Source: Mixophyes australis
Taxonomy: Eukaryota > Chordata > Amphibia > Anura > Limnodynastidae
DNA length: 64,000 bases
NCBI GenBank assembly: GCA_036250195.1
Contig: JAVHZZ010000001.1
Location: forward strand, 381,655,907 to 381,719,906
Reading direction: 5' to 3'
The notes under the pieces were generated by a model. That model made no database searches and was not told the origin of the DNA. It saw nothing but the letters and a program-made list of their open reading frames with translations. Of this stretch, positions 24,457 to 35,951 are shown piece after piece. Every line of letters begins with the position of its first letter. Position 1 is the first letter of the stretch. Both the position numbers and the translations under genes were made by a program.

Positions 24457-26597
24457 AAATACATTTACAAAATAGAAGCAATTTTATAATTTCTTAAAAG
24501 GGGTCATTCAGTCCAAATGAGTCCATTAGGGTGAAATTAACATGCTGTAACAGAGAGACTACAATGCAAGAACTTACTACTTTTTCTTCAAAGCTGTTTT
24601 TCCCCTTCCTCACAATTTGTATTCAATTGGTAGGAGAATGAATATGGGTGACAGAGGGGAAATGGTACTGGCAAGTCCTACTCGCTTCACAACTCAATAA
24701 CCAACAGCACAAACCTTTAACCTTTTATTTCTGGAGCAAATAGGTGAAAGCAGGAAAAAGGCAACTCGAAAATATTACATTCAATACACATTGGTTAGAC
24801 AATGAAATCAGCGTAGACATATAATTATCTAAGCAGTTCGTTGGACAGTTAAACAGACACTTCTATAAGCAATTAATTGGACACTTCAAATAACAGGTAA
24901 ATAAACTCTTCAATAAACAGATTAAATAGCGATTGAACTAGGAGGAGCAGAAAGGGAAATTTCCTACAGATGAATCACAATGGTGATTCAGTAAAGTTCC
25001 GGAAGTACATTCTGGCACAAATGTGGCTTCGCTAAATCCTTGAGCACAATAGCAACATGGTAATTCTTGATCCTGGTGCATTAAATAGTCCTGCTCACAA
25101 GTGTACAATACTCCATTCGCAAAAAGGAAGTCAATGAGTTGTATCCTCTCACACAGTTTCAATAATAGTTCTTCACAATGTCGCAGTCTTTTACATGATG
25201 GAAACAGATAATAGTTAATTTAACAAATGGATGAAATGAAGCAGCTTCTGTAAATAACTTATTGCTCCTAGAATTGATGTGCCTTTAACAGCACAATAGT
25301 TGCATAGACTAATACTCCTTATATGCCGGCAATAGTGTTGTAGCATAATAATAATTGTGTTATGACAAATAACAGTCCCAGGCTGGCTGGGATCTGTGGT
25401 TCCACAGAACTGAACAAGGTCTAATAGTGACAAAGTTTCCTTAAAATTCCTGTAATTCTACTAATCACAATACAATTCTGACAGATAGTTCAGTCTCTGC
25501 ACCAAGCAAAATGGCTGATCCTTGATGCTGCATTGGCTTGTGTCAAAATGGTGGTTTTTAGCACTACAGTTCCTTTAACTGGTAGGCAATCAGAGCTCTG
25601 AAAAACAATGATAAATTCCTGATAATGGAGTTGTTTTTCCTTTTGATGTGCTGAAAAAACTTTATTTAATATGTGTTTTAATATTTCAAAGCTGGCTGGG
25701 ACTTGTAGTACCACACTATTGCACAGGCTATATCATGCTGTGACTCACCCTCTCAGTTCCTCTGAAGAATCATACTGTGTCCCAAATATATTCTAAGGAT
25801 TTATGCTTAGGGCTGTTCTCCTGTTTCTCGATATTGTTATGCTTCAAACAGTACAAATCTTATAGGGTATAGTTTTATACAGAATCACCCCAGCACCACA
25901 GTGCATTTGATGTCTCAGTTGGTGCCTTGTTCCCAAGGGAAAAGCTTGTCAGTCATGCTGCTGTTATCTCCAACCAGCTTCCTGCTTGTCTGTTGCATGT
26001 TCCTGCTCTCTGCAAACAGCACCTCACACCACACTTCCCTCCTTCTTCTATACACTTAGATCTCACATGATTTCGGTTGTGATGTCTCTCTCAGTCTTTC
26101 CATCCTTAACTGATAGCTGAACGAACCAATGGGCAGCAGGAGCAGGGAAACTCCTGTGTACTATGCTTTATGAGTTTGCACAGATCTTTTAAAGGGACCC
26201 ATACACATAAATCAAGCTCTGAGGCACTACATTGTTAGTTCCAATTTTTTTATTGACTTATTTAATTCTAAGACTATGACAGTTATATATCTTTGAGAAT
26301 TATTATTATTGTAGATTTGTAATTCGCCATAGTGCTCCCCAGTGCCGTACAGTAGGTAAAATAATACATACAGAAAACATACATACAAGGTAGACAAAAT
26401 AAACATGGACATGGAAACAAAGGGTATGAAGGAACATGCTCATTAGAGAGCTTACATTCTAAGTGGAAGATGGCACAGCTGTAACAAGAGGAGAGAATGT
26501 GGCTTAAAATGTCTTGCAATCTTAAAAATGTTGGTGAAATAAACACATTTTAAACTTTGTTTGCAGTAACATATCAGAATATAATGAAGTCTGTAGA
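24457..26597. other. Mostly unassigned; possible LINE/SINE tail fragment
   Basis: Nothing coding recognised. At about 26290-26540 the minus strand loosely resembles the 3' region of the LINE/SINE tails elsewhere (agagagcttacattctaag near 26443), so a short truncated copy is possible. Confidence 0.3.
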
Positions 26598-26599
26598 TA

Positions 26600-26917
26600 C
26601 TCAGGACCTGATTCATCAAGGCGATTTTGAGAGTATTCTACTCCAAATCACACTGCGCATACCCAGAACTGGTCCATATGCCAGTAAACACAGTCCTGTC
26701 CGCTCTGTCTTCAAGTGCAAAGGACATTTATTACAGCCTACAATTTCAGGGAGTGAATAGGGTGGGAACGAATGTTTTGCCATAGTCAATTTTTAGTAAG
26801 GGCATGCCAAAATGAAGAGCATGCAGCCACGTCTGAATAAAGCACTGGGCATTACAAAGTTACTTGTTTTTCTCCTGTATCTCTTGCTCCAGCTACAGGG
26901 CTAGTCTAAGTCCTGAG
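26600..26917. mobile_element. MITE with TA duplication, copy A
   Basis: The ends read ta-ctcaggac and gtcctgag-ta (26598-26607 and 26910-26919), a perfect 10-bp inverted terminus including the TA. The left end continues as ctgattcatcaagg. Non-coding. A second copy in the opposite orientation lies at 53410-53670. A TA target points to a Tc1/mariner-type origin, but this is inferred from the ends only. Confidence 0.6.
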
Positions 26918-26959
26918 TACCAGTGAGGACAGTTGTTTAATCCGCATGTTATAACATGT

Positions 26960-27500
26960 AAAGAAATGGAAGTTGCTCAAATCAATTTATAGGCTATAGC
27001 AGGTGCATGAAAGGTTGGGGTTATCCTAAAAGGAAAAAACACAGACAAGTCCCCCCAGCACACTGCTATAGCCAGCAACAGATTTGCTATTTCTACTGTA
27101 GATAAAAATGCTAAAGTCTCAGTTGCACACATTTGCAAATGTATGTTGAAGTCACCCACCACTCCGCGGTGCTTTTGCTAATAGGGTGGTCCTACTATAA
27201 ACAATGAGAGTCCCATATATTTGGACCATACATATGTGTTTTTAAATTGAGAGCTAACTTACCAAAGAGGTACCCCAGAAGCCTCTAAATAGCAATCCAA
27301 TTTCAGCACTCCCCCTCAGCTACTGACACCAACATGCCTCACAGACAAATAAAGAAATGGAAGTTGCTCAAATCAATTTATAGGCTTTAGCAGGTGCATG
27401 AAAGGGTGAGGTTATCCTAAAAGGAACAAAGACAGACAAATCCCCCAGCACACTGCTATAGCCAGCAACAGATCTGCTATTACTACTGTAGATAAAAATG
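26960..27500. repeat. ~150-bp direct repeat, two copies
   Basis: 26960-27110 and 27351-27500 are more than 90% alike by eye (both contain aagaaatggaagttgctcaa and ccagcacactgctatagcca). They begin 391 bp apart, which suggests a local duplication that later diverged. Confidence 0.85.
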
Positions 27501-28796
27501 CAATACTGACCCTAAGTATCTATCCTGTGAAGCAATAGAACATATCCAGTTGGGTAGTAGAGGGAGGCAATCTCCAAAGAAAAGGGAGATGTCTTGAATC
27601 TGCAAACTTCAAAACATCCACCCTATGGGACTCAATGAGTGTGATGCAAAGATGAAGAATTAATTAAAATGATGACCTCAAGACAGGTATTCTTGCTGCT
27701 GCTCTGAGAAAATGTCAGATGCTTAGGCATGAAAGCCATGTTGCTGCCCCTGATAGTTGCTGTGTGGGGACCTGCTCAAATACTTAATTAGGAAGGGGAT
27801 GCTGGAAGCAGCTTCGGGAAGGACAGATCAGGTTATATTGTAATTGGTGTTTTTAGGCATATCGCTGTGCGCGTTGACCCATAAAGGATATTTGAGTTGA
27901 CTGTGACTACATGTTCTTATGCGTTACTTCCCTTTTCATTACCAATTGTACCTCAGTCATTTTTACGCATTTCCATGTATCTGTTCACTGGGGCGGTCAC
28001 TCCACATGTGCTAATGCCAGGGCCATATTTTCAGTCCTCCTCTTACTCCCTGCTTTAGCGATGGTGCTTCCCACGCACTCATATGATCTACAATGGGACC
28101 TATGATTTTCCCTTTGCAATAAAAGGTTGGCGCCACCTTGTTCACTTACTCCATTCTGGAAAGGTAATCCATCTACAGCAGGCTATCGGCATGACCCTTT
28201 GCTTTTGATTCAACTAACCAATCTTGCCTTGTTGTTTACTATGTTTACTCTTTTGTTTTCTTTGTTGTGGTGACTCTCATCTCACAGCAAATTTTTTTTT
28301 GCGGTGCGTGATCAGAGTGCTGATGTGTCCATTTAGCTGAAGTCTGGTTCTGGTGAGACTTGCCTGGCGTCTGTTTCCGGCTCTAAAGTGCGTTCCGTCC
28401 AGCTGTGTGAGGTTGATATATTTTCTGTCATTGCTGTTTTAACTACATTTTCTGAATGTCATGGTTCTTTTGCGGAGTTGTCAGGTTCATTGCAAAAGAT
28501 ATCTCTAGTTTTTGGCTTCGGGATTTGGCAGGCCATGGGAGCCACGGGATTTTTGCATGCATGCTGGGATGCTGTGCTTGTGCTGCCATTTTTTAGTGGG
28601 GTGCTTAAGTCAGTGCGTGATGGATCTCCAGAGGTCGTTTAGGGGACATGTGTGCCTTTCGGGTTGGAGACATTTGTGAACTAATGTTATATTGGGGTTT
28701 ATTTCACATGACCACATGCTACTAGTAGTTCCAACAGAAGCTATCTGTCAATTCGCAATCTGGCCATAGGCACTCACAGTTTCAGGGTTTGATTGG
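27501..28796. other. Unassigned
   Basis: The plus strand from about 27900 is T-rich with short open frames but no motif that I could assign. It could be a further decayed retroelement next to the chromovirus. Confidence 0.35.
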
Positions 28797-29310
28797 TATT
28801 AGGAACCCCAACAGCCAGCAACACAAAACCCGGAGTCTACTCAGAAGTCTGGTTTTCGCTGGAGCCCCTAGTGGTGGGGACAGACTTGGCCGCAGACAGC
28901 TGAGGGTCGTGAATTGTGCGCGGACTGGGGAGAACCCAGCGATAGAGTATATAAGCAGAAGCAGAGTGAGGCCCAGGCAAAGGTTGAGGCCGGCAGCAGA
29001 CAGAATATCCAATACACAAACCGGGGTGTCACTCACTGGACTGTGAGTGCTACTTCTCGTGTATTCAGGAACCGTGGCCGTCAACCATCCTGAGGGTCTG
29101 CGCATGTGCAGCCCTTTAAAGCCTTCAGTACCTGTTGCTTTTAGTTAATTGGCTGATCAGGCAACACTCCCTATTTAAAGCACCTGTGGTCAATACCTCG
29201 TTGCCTGATCTTGGAGTCTCATTCCCCATGAGCCTCTGAAGGTGTTCCTGTGTTTCCTCGTGTATTCAGCTCCTGCTGATTCCTGTTATTCGTTTGTGGT
29301 TTCCAGACCA

Positions 29311-29661
29311 CTTCAACTCTCCTGTGTTCATCGTGTCTGCAGCCAGCTGATTCCTATCCGCTGCCTCCGTGCTTCTACAAAGTCCTGCTCACTTCAACTC
29401 TCCTGTGTTCATCGTGTCTGCAGCCAGCTGATTCCTATCCGCTGCCTCCGTGCTTCTACAGAGTTCCTGCTCACTTCAACTCTCCTGTGTTCATTGTGTC
29501 TGCAGCCAGCTGATTCCTATCCGCTACCTCCGTGCTTCTACAGAGTTCCTGCTCACTTCAACTCTCCTGTGTTCATCGTGTCTGCAGCCAGCTGATTCCT
29601 ATCCGCTGTCTCCGTGCTTCTACAGAGTTCCTGCTCACTTCAACTCTCCTGTGTTCATCGG
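29311..29661. repeat. 82-bp tandem array inside the nested LTR
   Basis: Units begin at 29311, 29392, 29474, 29556 and 29638 (the last partial). Spacing is 81-82 bp, with only a few differences between units. The unit contains cttcaactctcctgtgttca. Overlapping open frames here come from the repetition and do not keep one frame, since 82 is not a multiple of three. Confidence 0.95.
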
Positions 29662-30176
29662 GTCAGAGCTCCGCTGCTTTCATCTCTGCTACTGGATATC
29701 AGACCGTCTCAACTCTCCCGAGTTCTTTACGTTCCAGTTCTTCTTACTACTGCTTCCAGAGTATTGCCTCGTTCAGGCTGGTTTACCTGCCGTGCGCTGC
29801 ACCAACCTGATTACCGCTTCCACCCTCCAGTGGTCTCTCCTCCTGCCGGCCTTCAGCCATTCAGGTATCTCTGCACATCTCTCTGACAGCCTGCTCTCCT
29901 GAACTGCGGTATGCATACTTCTCATTGACTTTGCTTGTGTATTGCATATCTAGCTGGACTGAGTTGTGTTCTCCTCCGGAGTCTCTTATCCACTGAGACT
30001 ATTGCTACCATTGACTTTGTTCACTATTGTCTGGATAGTTATTGTGACTTTGTATATGTAGCAGTGCTGCTCAGTTATCATTGTATTGTGGATATCATCG
30101 TGGGATCAAGTTCTTTGTGCCCGTGTATACTCTGCATTGCATTCATCTCCTCGTGCCCCTCCACACATATATATTG

Positions 30177-30443
30177 CAGTGGTACAACTTGCTATATGCA
30201 GACCACTGACTCCTGTTCCCTGTGACACCAGTTTCAAGTATCCTCTCACATAAGCAGTGGTACAACTTGCTAACGCAGACCACTGACTTCCCTGTTACCT
30301 ACCTTCACCTGGATTCCATTCCTTCACCTAGACAGCGGTACAACTTGCTATACGCAGACCGCTGACTCTCACCACCTTCTCGCTACTCCTGGACATTCCT
30401 TTTCACTATAGCAGTGGTACAACTTGCTATACGCAGACCACTG
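30177..30443. repeat. Four copies of a covarying hairpin in the LTR
   Basis: Hairpins at 30177-30208, 30255-30285, 30333-30364 and 30412-30443 each have a 7-bp stem and a 17-18-nt loop containing acaacttgcta. In three copies the stem is CAGTGGT/ACCACTG; in the third it is CAGCGGT/ACCGCTG, a paired change that keeps the stem. The intervening sequences differ, so the hairpin itself appears to be the conserved part. Confidence 0.8.
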
Positions 30444-31103
30444 ACTATCCTCACGTTTCATTGTCCATCTAGCTCCTCGTGTACAGTTATCTACCCATTA
30501 CCAGTGCTGCTAGTCATAGACTTTCCTTGAGCATTCTCTCACCATCTGCTGTTCCTCCTGTTCCGTTGTCATCCTGCTACCAGAGTACCATACTACCAAC
30601 TATACTACTCTGGAAAGTCCATTATCTGGTGATACCTGGGTAAAGACTCCTAGTGCCCGTGACACAGGGCCAGAGGTCACAGGCAAATCAGGAGCGTAGG
30701 AGTCCAGGCAAAGAGGTCTAGGGGCACAGGCAATCAAATGAAGTTAGGAATCAGGCAAAGGTCGGCAACAAGAAATCTATCCAAAGGTACAGAAACCAGG
30801 AACACTGCAGGCAAGTCAGCAACTAAGCAGGAACTATAACTCATGTGGCCCAATAGGAACTGCCCTGAGAGCAAGGGAGCAGAGAAACAAACAACTAGCA
30901 GTAACTACTGCTTTGCGCACGCGCCCAGCTGCCCTAGATGCCGGGACGCGGCGCTAGTGACCAGAGAGCGTCCCGACCGTTGCCTTGGCAATGGCCGGGA
31001 CAAATCGGAAGTGACGTCCCGGTCGTCATGATGACGGCCGGGACATGAGGGCCTCTGAAGAAGCGAGTCGCGGCGGTGCCTGAAGCCACCACGGCTCGTT
31101 ACA

Positions 31104-31125
31104 GTACCCCCCCTTGAGGAGGGGT
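31104..31125 (-). promoter_or_regulatory. Polypurine tract of the chromovirus
   Basis: On the minus strand a purine-rich run (CTCAAGGGGGGGTAC) lies directly before the TGTAACG start of the 3' LTR. This is the expected place and composition for the primer of plus-strand DNA synthesis. Confidence 0.75.
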
Positions 31126-31300
31126 CAGGGAACCCCGACAACCAGGTTTCCCGGGAATTTTTTGAATAATTCAAAAAGTAGCTTGTCAGCATGTAGACTC
31201 CTTTGCGGCACCCAGGATCGCTCCTCAGGGCCATACCCCTTCCAATGAACAAGAAAATGAGTTTTTCCTTGGAACTTTTTTTAATCCAAAATTTTCTTCA
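31126..31300 (-). pseudogene. Chromodomain at the integrase C-terminus
   Basis: The minus strand of about 31285-31190 encodes KFQGKTHFLVHWKGYGPEE followed by RSWVPQRSL. The aromatic/WKGY pattern is that of a chromodomain, the histone-binding module that gives chromoviruses their name. A stop follows within about 30 codons, close to the polypurine tract. It is separated from the integrase core by frame changes. Confidence 0.8.
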
Positions 31301-31415
31301 AATTCTTGCTGTCCATTGATGGATAGAGGCTGAGGTTTAGAAGGTCGTTAACACCTGAACTTCTTGGAGGAGTGAATGGGTTTCAGCAAGGAGCAGAGGA
31401 ACATGTTGGGTACCT

Positions 31416-32508
31416 TTAATGATTCCGGAAGCTTGAGTTGAAAGACACTGGGTTAATTTGTTTCAGGATGGGAAAAGGACCAATAAACTTGGGTCCTAAC
31501 TTTTTGCATGGTTGGCGGAGTTTGATGTTCCGGGTTGACAACCACACTAAGTCTCCAACCTTAAAGGAACAGGCGGAACCGTGCAGATCGGAAAAAACTT
31601 TGGACTTAAAAAAGAGGCTCGGAGTAAGGATTGATGTACCATCTTCCAAATTCTTCTAAGCAGAGTGGCCGTAGACCTATGTTCCAAAGATTTATCAGTA
31701 GGCAGGAAAGACAATGAGTTGGCTCTGGAGTGATACCCGAAGTTGCAGTAGAATTGAGAATGTTGGCATGACGAATGGCATGCATTGTTGTAGGCAAATT
31801 CAGCCCATGCAAGAAGGTCCACCCAGTTGTCGTGGCTTTTTAGAAATATATAATCGCAGGTATTGCTCAAGAGATTGGTTCACTCTCTCAGCCTGTCCGT
31901 TAGACTGCCGATGGTAGACAGGTGACAGACTAAGATTAATACCCAGCAGGGAGCAAAATGACCTCCAGAAGAATGAACTGAGAGCCTCGATCCGATACTA
32001 TATTTTCAGGGAGGCCATGGATTCGGAATACGTGTTTATTGAATAATGACGCTAGGTTGCGTGCTGAAGGTATTTTACACAACGGAATGAAGTGGGCCAT
32101 TTTACTGAACCTATCTACAGTAACCCATATGGTGTTGCACCCGGAGGAAGGAGGTACGTCAACAATAAAATCCATGGATAAGTGGGTCCAAGGTCTGACT
32201 GGAACAGGCAATAGTAACAATAGCCCGGTAGGAGATCTCCGAGGAATCTTGTTTTTTGAGCACAGATCACAAGATAATATGTATTCTTTAATATCCGCAG
32301 ACATAGACGGCCACCATACAACCCGGGATATGATTTCAGTGGTCTTGGCAATTCCAGGATGCCCAGAAGACTGGTTGTTGTGACATTCAGATAAAACTGC
32401 TTTCCTGAGGTGGATAGGCACAAACAGTTTGTCTGTAGGGGTTTCAGAATTTTTCTCAAATCCTGAGTGAAGGCAATCAATACCGATGAGGCCGGAACAA
32501 TAGGACAC
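31416..32508 (-). pseudogene. Chromovirus integrase, frameshifted
   Basis: Minus-strand blocks in at least three frames. 32508 to about 31936 holds the HHCC zinc-binding region (ECHNNQSSGHPGI, WWPSMSADIKEYILSCDLC) and the first two catalytic acidic residues of the DDE core ([16 protein letters not shown]). Near 31900 the third acidic residue sits in a block reading NGQAERVNQ in another frame. About 31840-31670 and 31560-31440 continue with the C-terminal part, including the [13 protein letters not shown] (GPF) motif. The family protein inserts the cDNA into host DNA; this copy cannot. Confidence 0.85.
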
Positions 32509-34421
32509 GGCTCAGTGGTAGGAGTCTGACACGAAATGAAACTACGGGATAAGGCATCTGCCCTAGGGTTTTTCAAGCCAGGCCGGAAAGTTATAATAAA
32601 ATGGAACTGGGAGAAGAAGAGGGACCATCGTGCCTGACTGGAGTTCAACCTTTTGGCTGATTGGACGCAAGATAGGTTCTTATGGTCGGTGTAAATGGTG
32701 ATGAGCTGTTTTGCTCCTTCAAGCCAATGGTGCCACTCTTCCAATGCCCATTTAATGGCCAGTAGCTCTCGATTGCCTACGTCATAATGCTCTTCAGCGG
32801 AAGAGAACCTTTGAGACAAGTAGGCACAAGGATGAAGGCGATGATCTTTTGGGTCTTTTTGTGACAGCACGGCTTCTACTCCTACCTCTGAGGCATCCAC
32901 TTCTACAATAAATGGAAGGTCAGGGTTAGGATGGCTCAGCACAGGGGCAGACACAAAAGCCTGTTTCAAAGCTTTAAAAGCAGACCCTGCGGCAGGTGGC
33001 CAGAATTTTGGATCAGCACCCTTGCGAGTCAGTGCAGTGATGGGAGCGACGAGAGTAGAAAAGGAACTGATGAATTTCCTATAATAAATTGCAAATTCTA
33101 GGAATCTCTGGATGGCTTTGAGATTCGAGGGCTGTACCCAGTCTAGGATTGCTTGTACTTTCGTTGGATCCATAGCGAAGCCTTCTGGGGAGATCACATA
33201 TCCCAGGAAAGTGACTTTAGTAACTTCGAACTCAAATTTCTTTAACCTGGCGTATAGATGATGATGACGAAGTTTCGTAAGAACTTGCCGAATATGAACT
33301 TGATGCTGTTTTAATGAACGAGAGAAAATTAATATGTCATCCAAATAGACCACTACAAAGGAGCCCAAGAACTCACGAAGGACATCATTGATCAAATCTT
33401 GAAAGACAGCGGCAGCATTGCTGAGGCCGAAGGGCATTACGAGGTATTCATAATGGCCTGTCTGAGTATTAAAGGCCGTTTTCCATTTGTCGCCACTCCG
33501 GATTCGTATCAGATTATAAGCTCCACGCAGATCAATTTTAGATTAAATGTTTGCTACTTTAAGTTGGTCAAAGATGACTGAGATAAGTGGCAAAGGATAC
33601 GTGTTTTTGATGGTTATGTTATTCAACCCTCTGTAATCAATACAGGGCCTTAACCCACCATCCTTTTTGGCCACAAAGAAAAATCCTGCTCCAGTGGGTG
33701 ACTTGGAAGGCCTGATGAAACCTTTTCATAAATTTTCTTCCACATATGACTCCATGACTTGGGTCTCTGGAAGAGATAACGTGTACAGTCTTCCCTTCGG
33801 TAATCTAGGACCCGGGATGATGTCAATTGCACAATCGTACTCCCGGTGCGGGGGAAGAGTGTCAGCTTCTTTTTTTGAAAAAGCGTCCCGGAACTCACGG
33901 TACGGAGGAGGCAAAAACTCAGAACTTGTATGGGTGATCCTAATTGACAAGGACAAGCAGGAAGAAGAGCATTTAGGACCCCATTGAATTATCTCGCCCC
34001 TAATCCAATTAATATGAAGATTATGCAGAGCTAGCCAGGGATGACCCAAGATCAAAGGCACTGAAGGGCAATGAATTAAGTACAATGAGATTATTTCGGA
34101 GTGAAGAGCGCCAATCTTCAACTGCAGAGGAGGAGAACGATGATGAATTTCTCCGTGATTTAGACGATTCCCATCCAATCCGCACACATAAATTATGGAA
34201 TCTAGGGGAACAGCTGAGAACCCCAAGGAACGAGCAAAGGTTAAATCTAAAAAATTCCCAGCGGCTCCACTGTCCACAAATGCTGGAACTGAAACGACTT
34301 GACCACCATATGTGAGTTGGGCAGGTATTTGTAGAGAATTTGTTGGAGAGATGGCTTGTAGGCCTAAGTGTACTCCGTCCACGTTCACTTGGCCAGATAT
34401 TTTCCCGATCTGATGGGACAA
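32500..34421 (-). pseudogene. Chromovirus pol: protease, RT, RNase H
   Basis: One frame runs from 34421. The aspartic protease comes first (active site VDSGAAGNF near residue 50). The reverse transcriptase has MPFGLSNAAAVFQ and the catalytic YLDDILIF. RNase H follows with VEVDASEVGVEAVLS, ELLAIKWALEEW and IYTDHKNL, then the connector ending RADALSRSF. In-frame stops occur at 33726-33728 (TGA) and 33543-33545 (TAA), between the protease and the RT core, and the frame is lost near 32510 before integrase. Gag lies upstream in a different frame. It has the usual Ty3/gypsy domain order and all recognisable catalytic residues, but cannot make a full polyprotein. Confidence 0.9.
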
Positions 34422-35233
34422 GTACGAAGCAAATGGCCATTTTCTCCACAGTATAAGCAGAGACCCAAGGTACGCCTTCGGGTACGTTCCTCAGATGACA
34501 GCCGATATGCTCCCAGTTGCATAGGTTCAACCTGATTCATGGGGGCAACTTGAGGAGGCATAGGAGAATAAGATGAAGAGTTTTCCTTCTCAGCTTTCCT
34601 TTCTTTATATCTCCTGTCAATCCGAATAGCTAACTTCATGAGTTCCTCAAGGGACTCCGCAATAGGGTACTGGACTAGGGAGTCTTTAATTTGATCAGAG
34701 AGACCCAAGCGGAATTGACTGCGAAGAGCTGGGTCATTCCATGCACAGTCTGAGGACCACTGCCTGAAGTTGGAGCAGTACTCTTCAGCTGAACGTCGTC
34801 CCTGCGTTAATGATCGAAGCTGTGCTTCAGCAGAAGCCACTTGGTCCAGGTCATCATAAATCAAACCAAGCGCTTCCAAAAAGGCGTCTACAGACTGCAA
34901 CTGAGGACAATTGGGCTCCAGGCTAAACGCCCAAGATTATGGATCCCCTTGAAGGAGAGAAATGATTATCCCCACCCTTTGCTGTGGAGACCCAGACAAC
35001 AGTGGTCTCAACTTAAAGTAAAGTTTACACCTTTCACGGAAGTTACGGAAGGGCTTGCGCTCTTCCGCAAATCGGTCTGGAAGATGCATCTTGGGTTCCA
35101 CAACAGAAGACTGAGCAGCTTGTGAGACTCTGGATGCCTGTTCCTGGGCAGCCTGTCGCTGGGACCACTCCTAGACCATTTGAGACAGGGTCTGTATCTG
35201 TCCTGCCAACACTTGAGCCGGACTTGGTTCCAT
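34385..35233 (-). pseudogene. Chromovirus gag with two stop codons
   Basis: The frame starts at an ATG at 35233 (MEPSPAQVLAGQIQTLSQMV). It meets an in-frame TAG at 35171-35173 and a TAA at 34937-34939, then runs open to 34385. The capsid-like part (about residues 112-240) includes LRSLTQGRRSAEEYCSNFRQW, typical of Ty3/gypsy and domesticated LDOC/PEG10-type gag. A single zinc knuckle CLYCGENGHLLRTC (C-X2-C-X4-H-X4-C) lies near the C-terminus. In the family it forms the particle and binds element RNA. This copy is dead because of the stops. Confidence 0.85.
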
Positions 35234-35284
35234 AGGACCGGTGTCAGACAATTCACTCACTTCTAGTATTATTATAGGTTATAA

Positions 35285-35679
35285 TGTTAGGAACCCCAAC
35301 AGCCAGTAACACAAAACCCGGAGTCTACTCAGAAGTCTGGTTTTCGCTGGAGCCCCTAGTGGTGGGGACAGACTTGGCCACAGACAGCTGAGGGTCGTGA
35401 ATTGTGCGTGGACTGGGGAGAACCCAGTGATAGAGTATATGAGCAGAAGCAGAGTGAGGTCCAGGCAAAGGTCGAGGCTGGCAGCAGACAGAATATCCAG
35501 TACACAAACCGGGGTCAGAGGTCACAGGCAAATCAGCAGCATAGGGTTCCAGGCAAGGAGGTCTTGGGGCACAGGCAATCAAACGAAGTCAGGAATCAGG
35601 CAAAGGTCGGCAACAAGAAATTGTCATGACGACGGCCGGGACGTGAGAGCCTCTGAAGAAGCGACTCGCGCGGTGCCTG
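35285..35679 (-). repeat. 5' LTR of the chromovirus, truncated
   Basis: It begins on the plus strand with TGTTAGGAACCCC at 35285 and matches the left LTR. It lacks about 245 bp in the middle (junction near 35621) and the outermost ~24 bp at its right end, where homology stops at about 35679. No normal tRNA-type primer site (TGG...) is evident next to it on the minus strand. The loss of the outer end removes any target duplication. Confidence 0.85.
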
Positions 35680-35951
35680 TGGACTTAACATATAAATAAA
35701 TTATTCACTTCCTGCAGCTTTATGGTGTATGTTATATCCACTAGAGAAAATGGATGTGTCAGTATACTATTTATTTTAGGTACGCCATTAATTAATATCT
35801 TTATGCGATGAGCCTCTCATTAATTCAATGGTATAAGCAGGATAGCATTGAATAGGGAGTATTTGTTAATGGGCACTGTTTGACTTGGCAAAATTGATAA
35901 TAACAGTGTAAAATTATACTGTGGAACCATACAAATGAATAATATATGTTG

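Larger units (their letters stand above)
29027..30664. mobile_element. Nested solo LTR, 1638 bp
   Basis: It starts TGTCAC and ends GTGACA (6-bp inverted ends). It is flanked by cgggg (29022-29026) and caggg (30665-30669), a 5-bp duplication with one mismatch. Removing it and one flank restores the uninterrupted sequence seen in the other chromovirus LTR (ccggg then cagaggtcac), which proves the insertion. It is C/T-rich and carries an 82-bp tandem array and a four-copy hairpin repeat. Element orientation is not certain. It must be younger than the chromovirus. Confidence 0.85.
28797..31103 (-). repeat. 3' LTR of the chromovirus, interrupted
   Basis: Its two parts are 28797-29026 and 30670-31103, about 664 bp without the insert. 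On the minus strand it starts TGTAACGAGCC at 31103 and ends CCTAATA (the expected final CA has become TA) at 28797. It matches the right-hand LTR segment by segment: 28797-29026 with 35285-35514, 30670-30777 with 35515-35621, and 31024-31080 with 35622-35679. Confidence 0.85.
28797..35679 (-). mobile_element. Ty3/gypsy chromovirus (Metaviridae), degenerate
   Basis: A nearly complete minus-strand element: truncated 5' LTR (35285-35679), gag, protease, RT, RNase H, integrase, chromodomain, polypurine tract, and a 3' LTR (28797-31103) split by a nested solo LTR. The domain order and chromodomain place it with vertebrate sushi-like chromoviruses. Stops and frame changes in gag, pol and integrase make it non-functional. 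In the first ~230 bp shared by the two LTRs I count about ten differences, nearly all transitions, so it is moderately old. Confidence 0.9.

Noticed and set aside
28388..28642. 84-codon plus-strand frame near the chromovirus as a gene
   Set aside because: No recognisable motif; it lies in T/G-rich DNA with several short frames and is more likely chance or decayed repeat.
29242..29902. Overlapping open frames up to 150 codons on the plus strand
   Set aside because: They are produced by the 82-bp tandem array in an LTR; the repeated peptide is read in different frames in successive units and resembles no protein.
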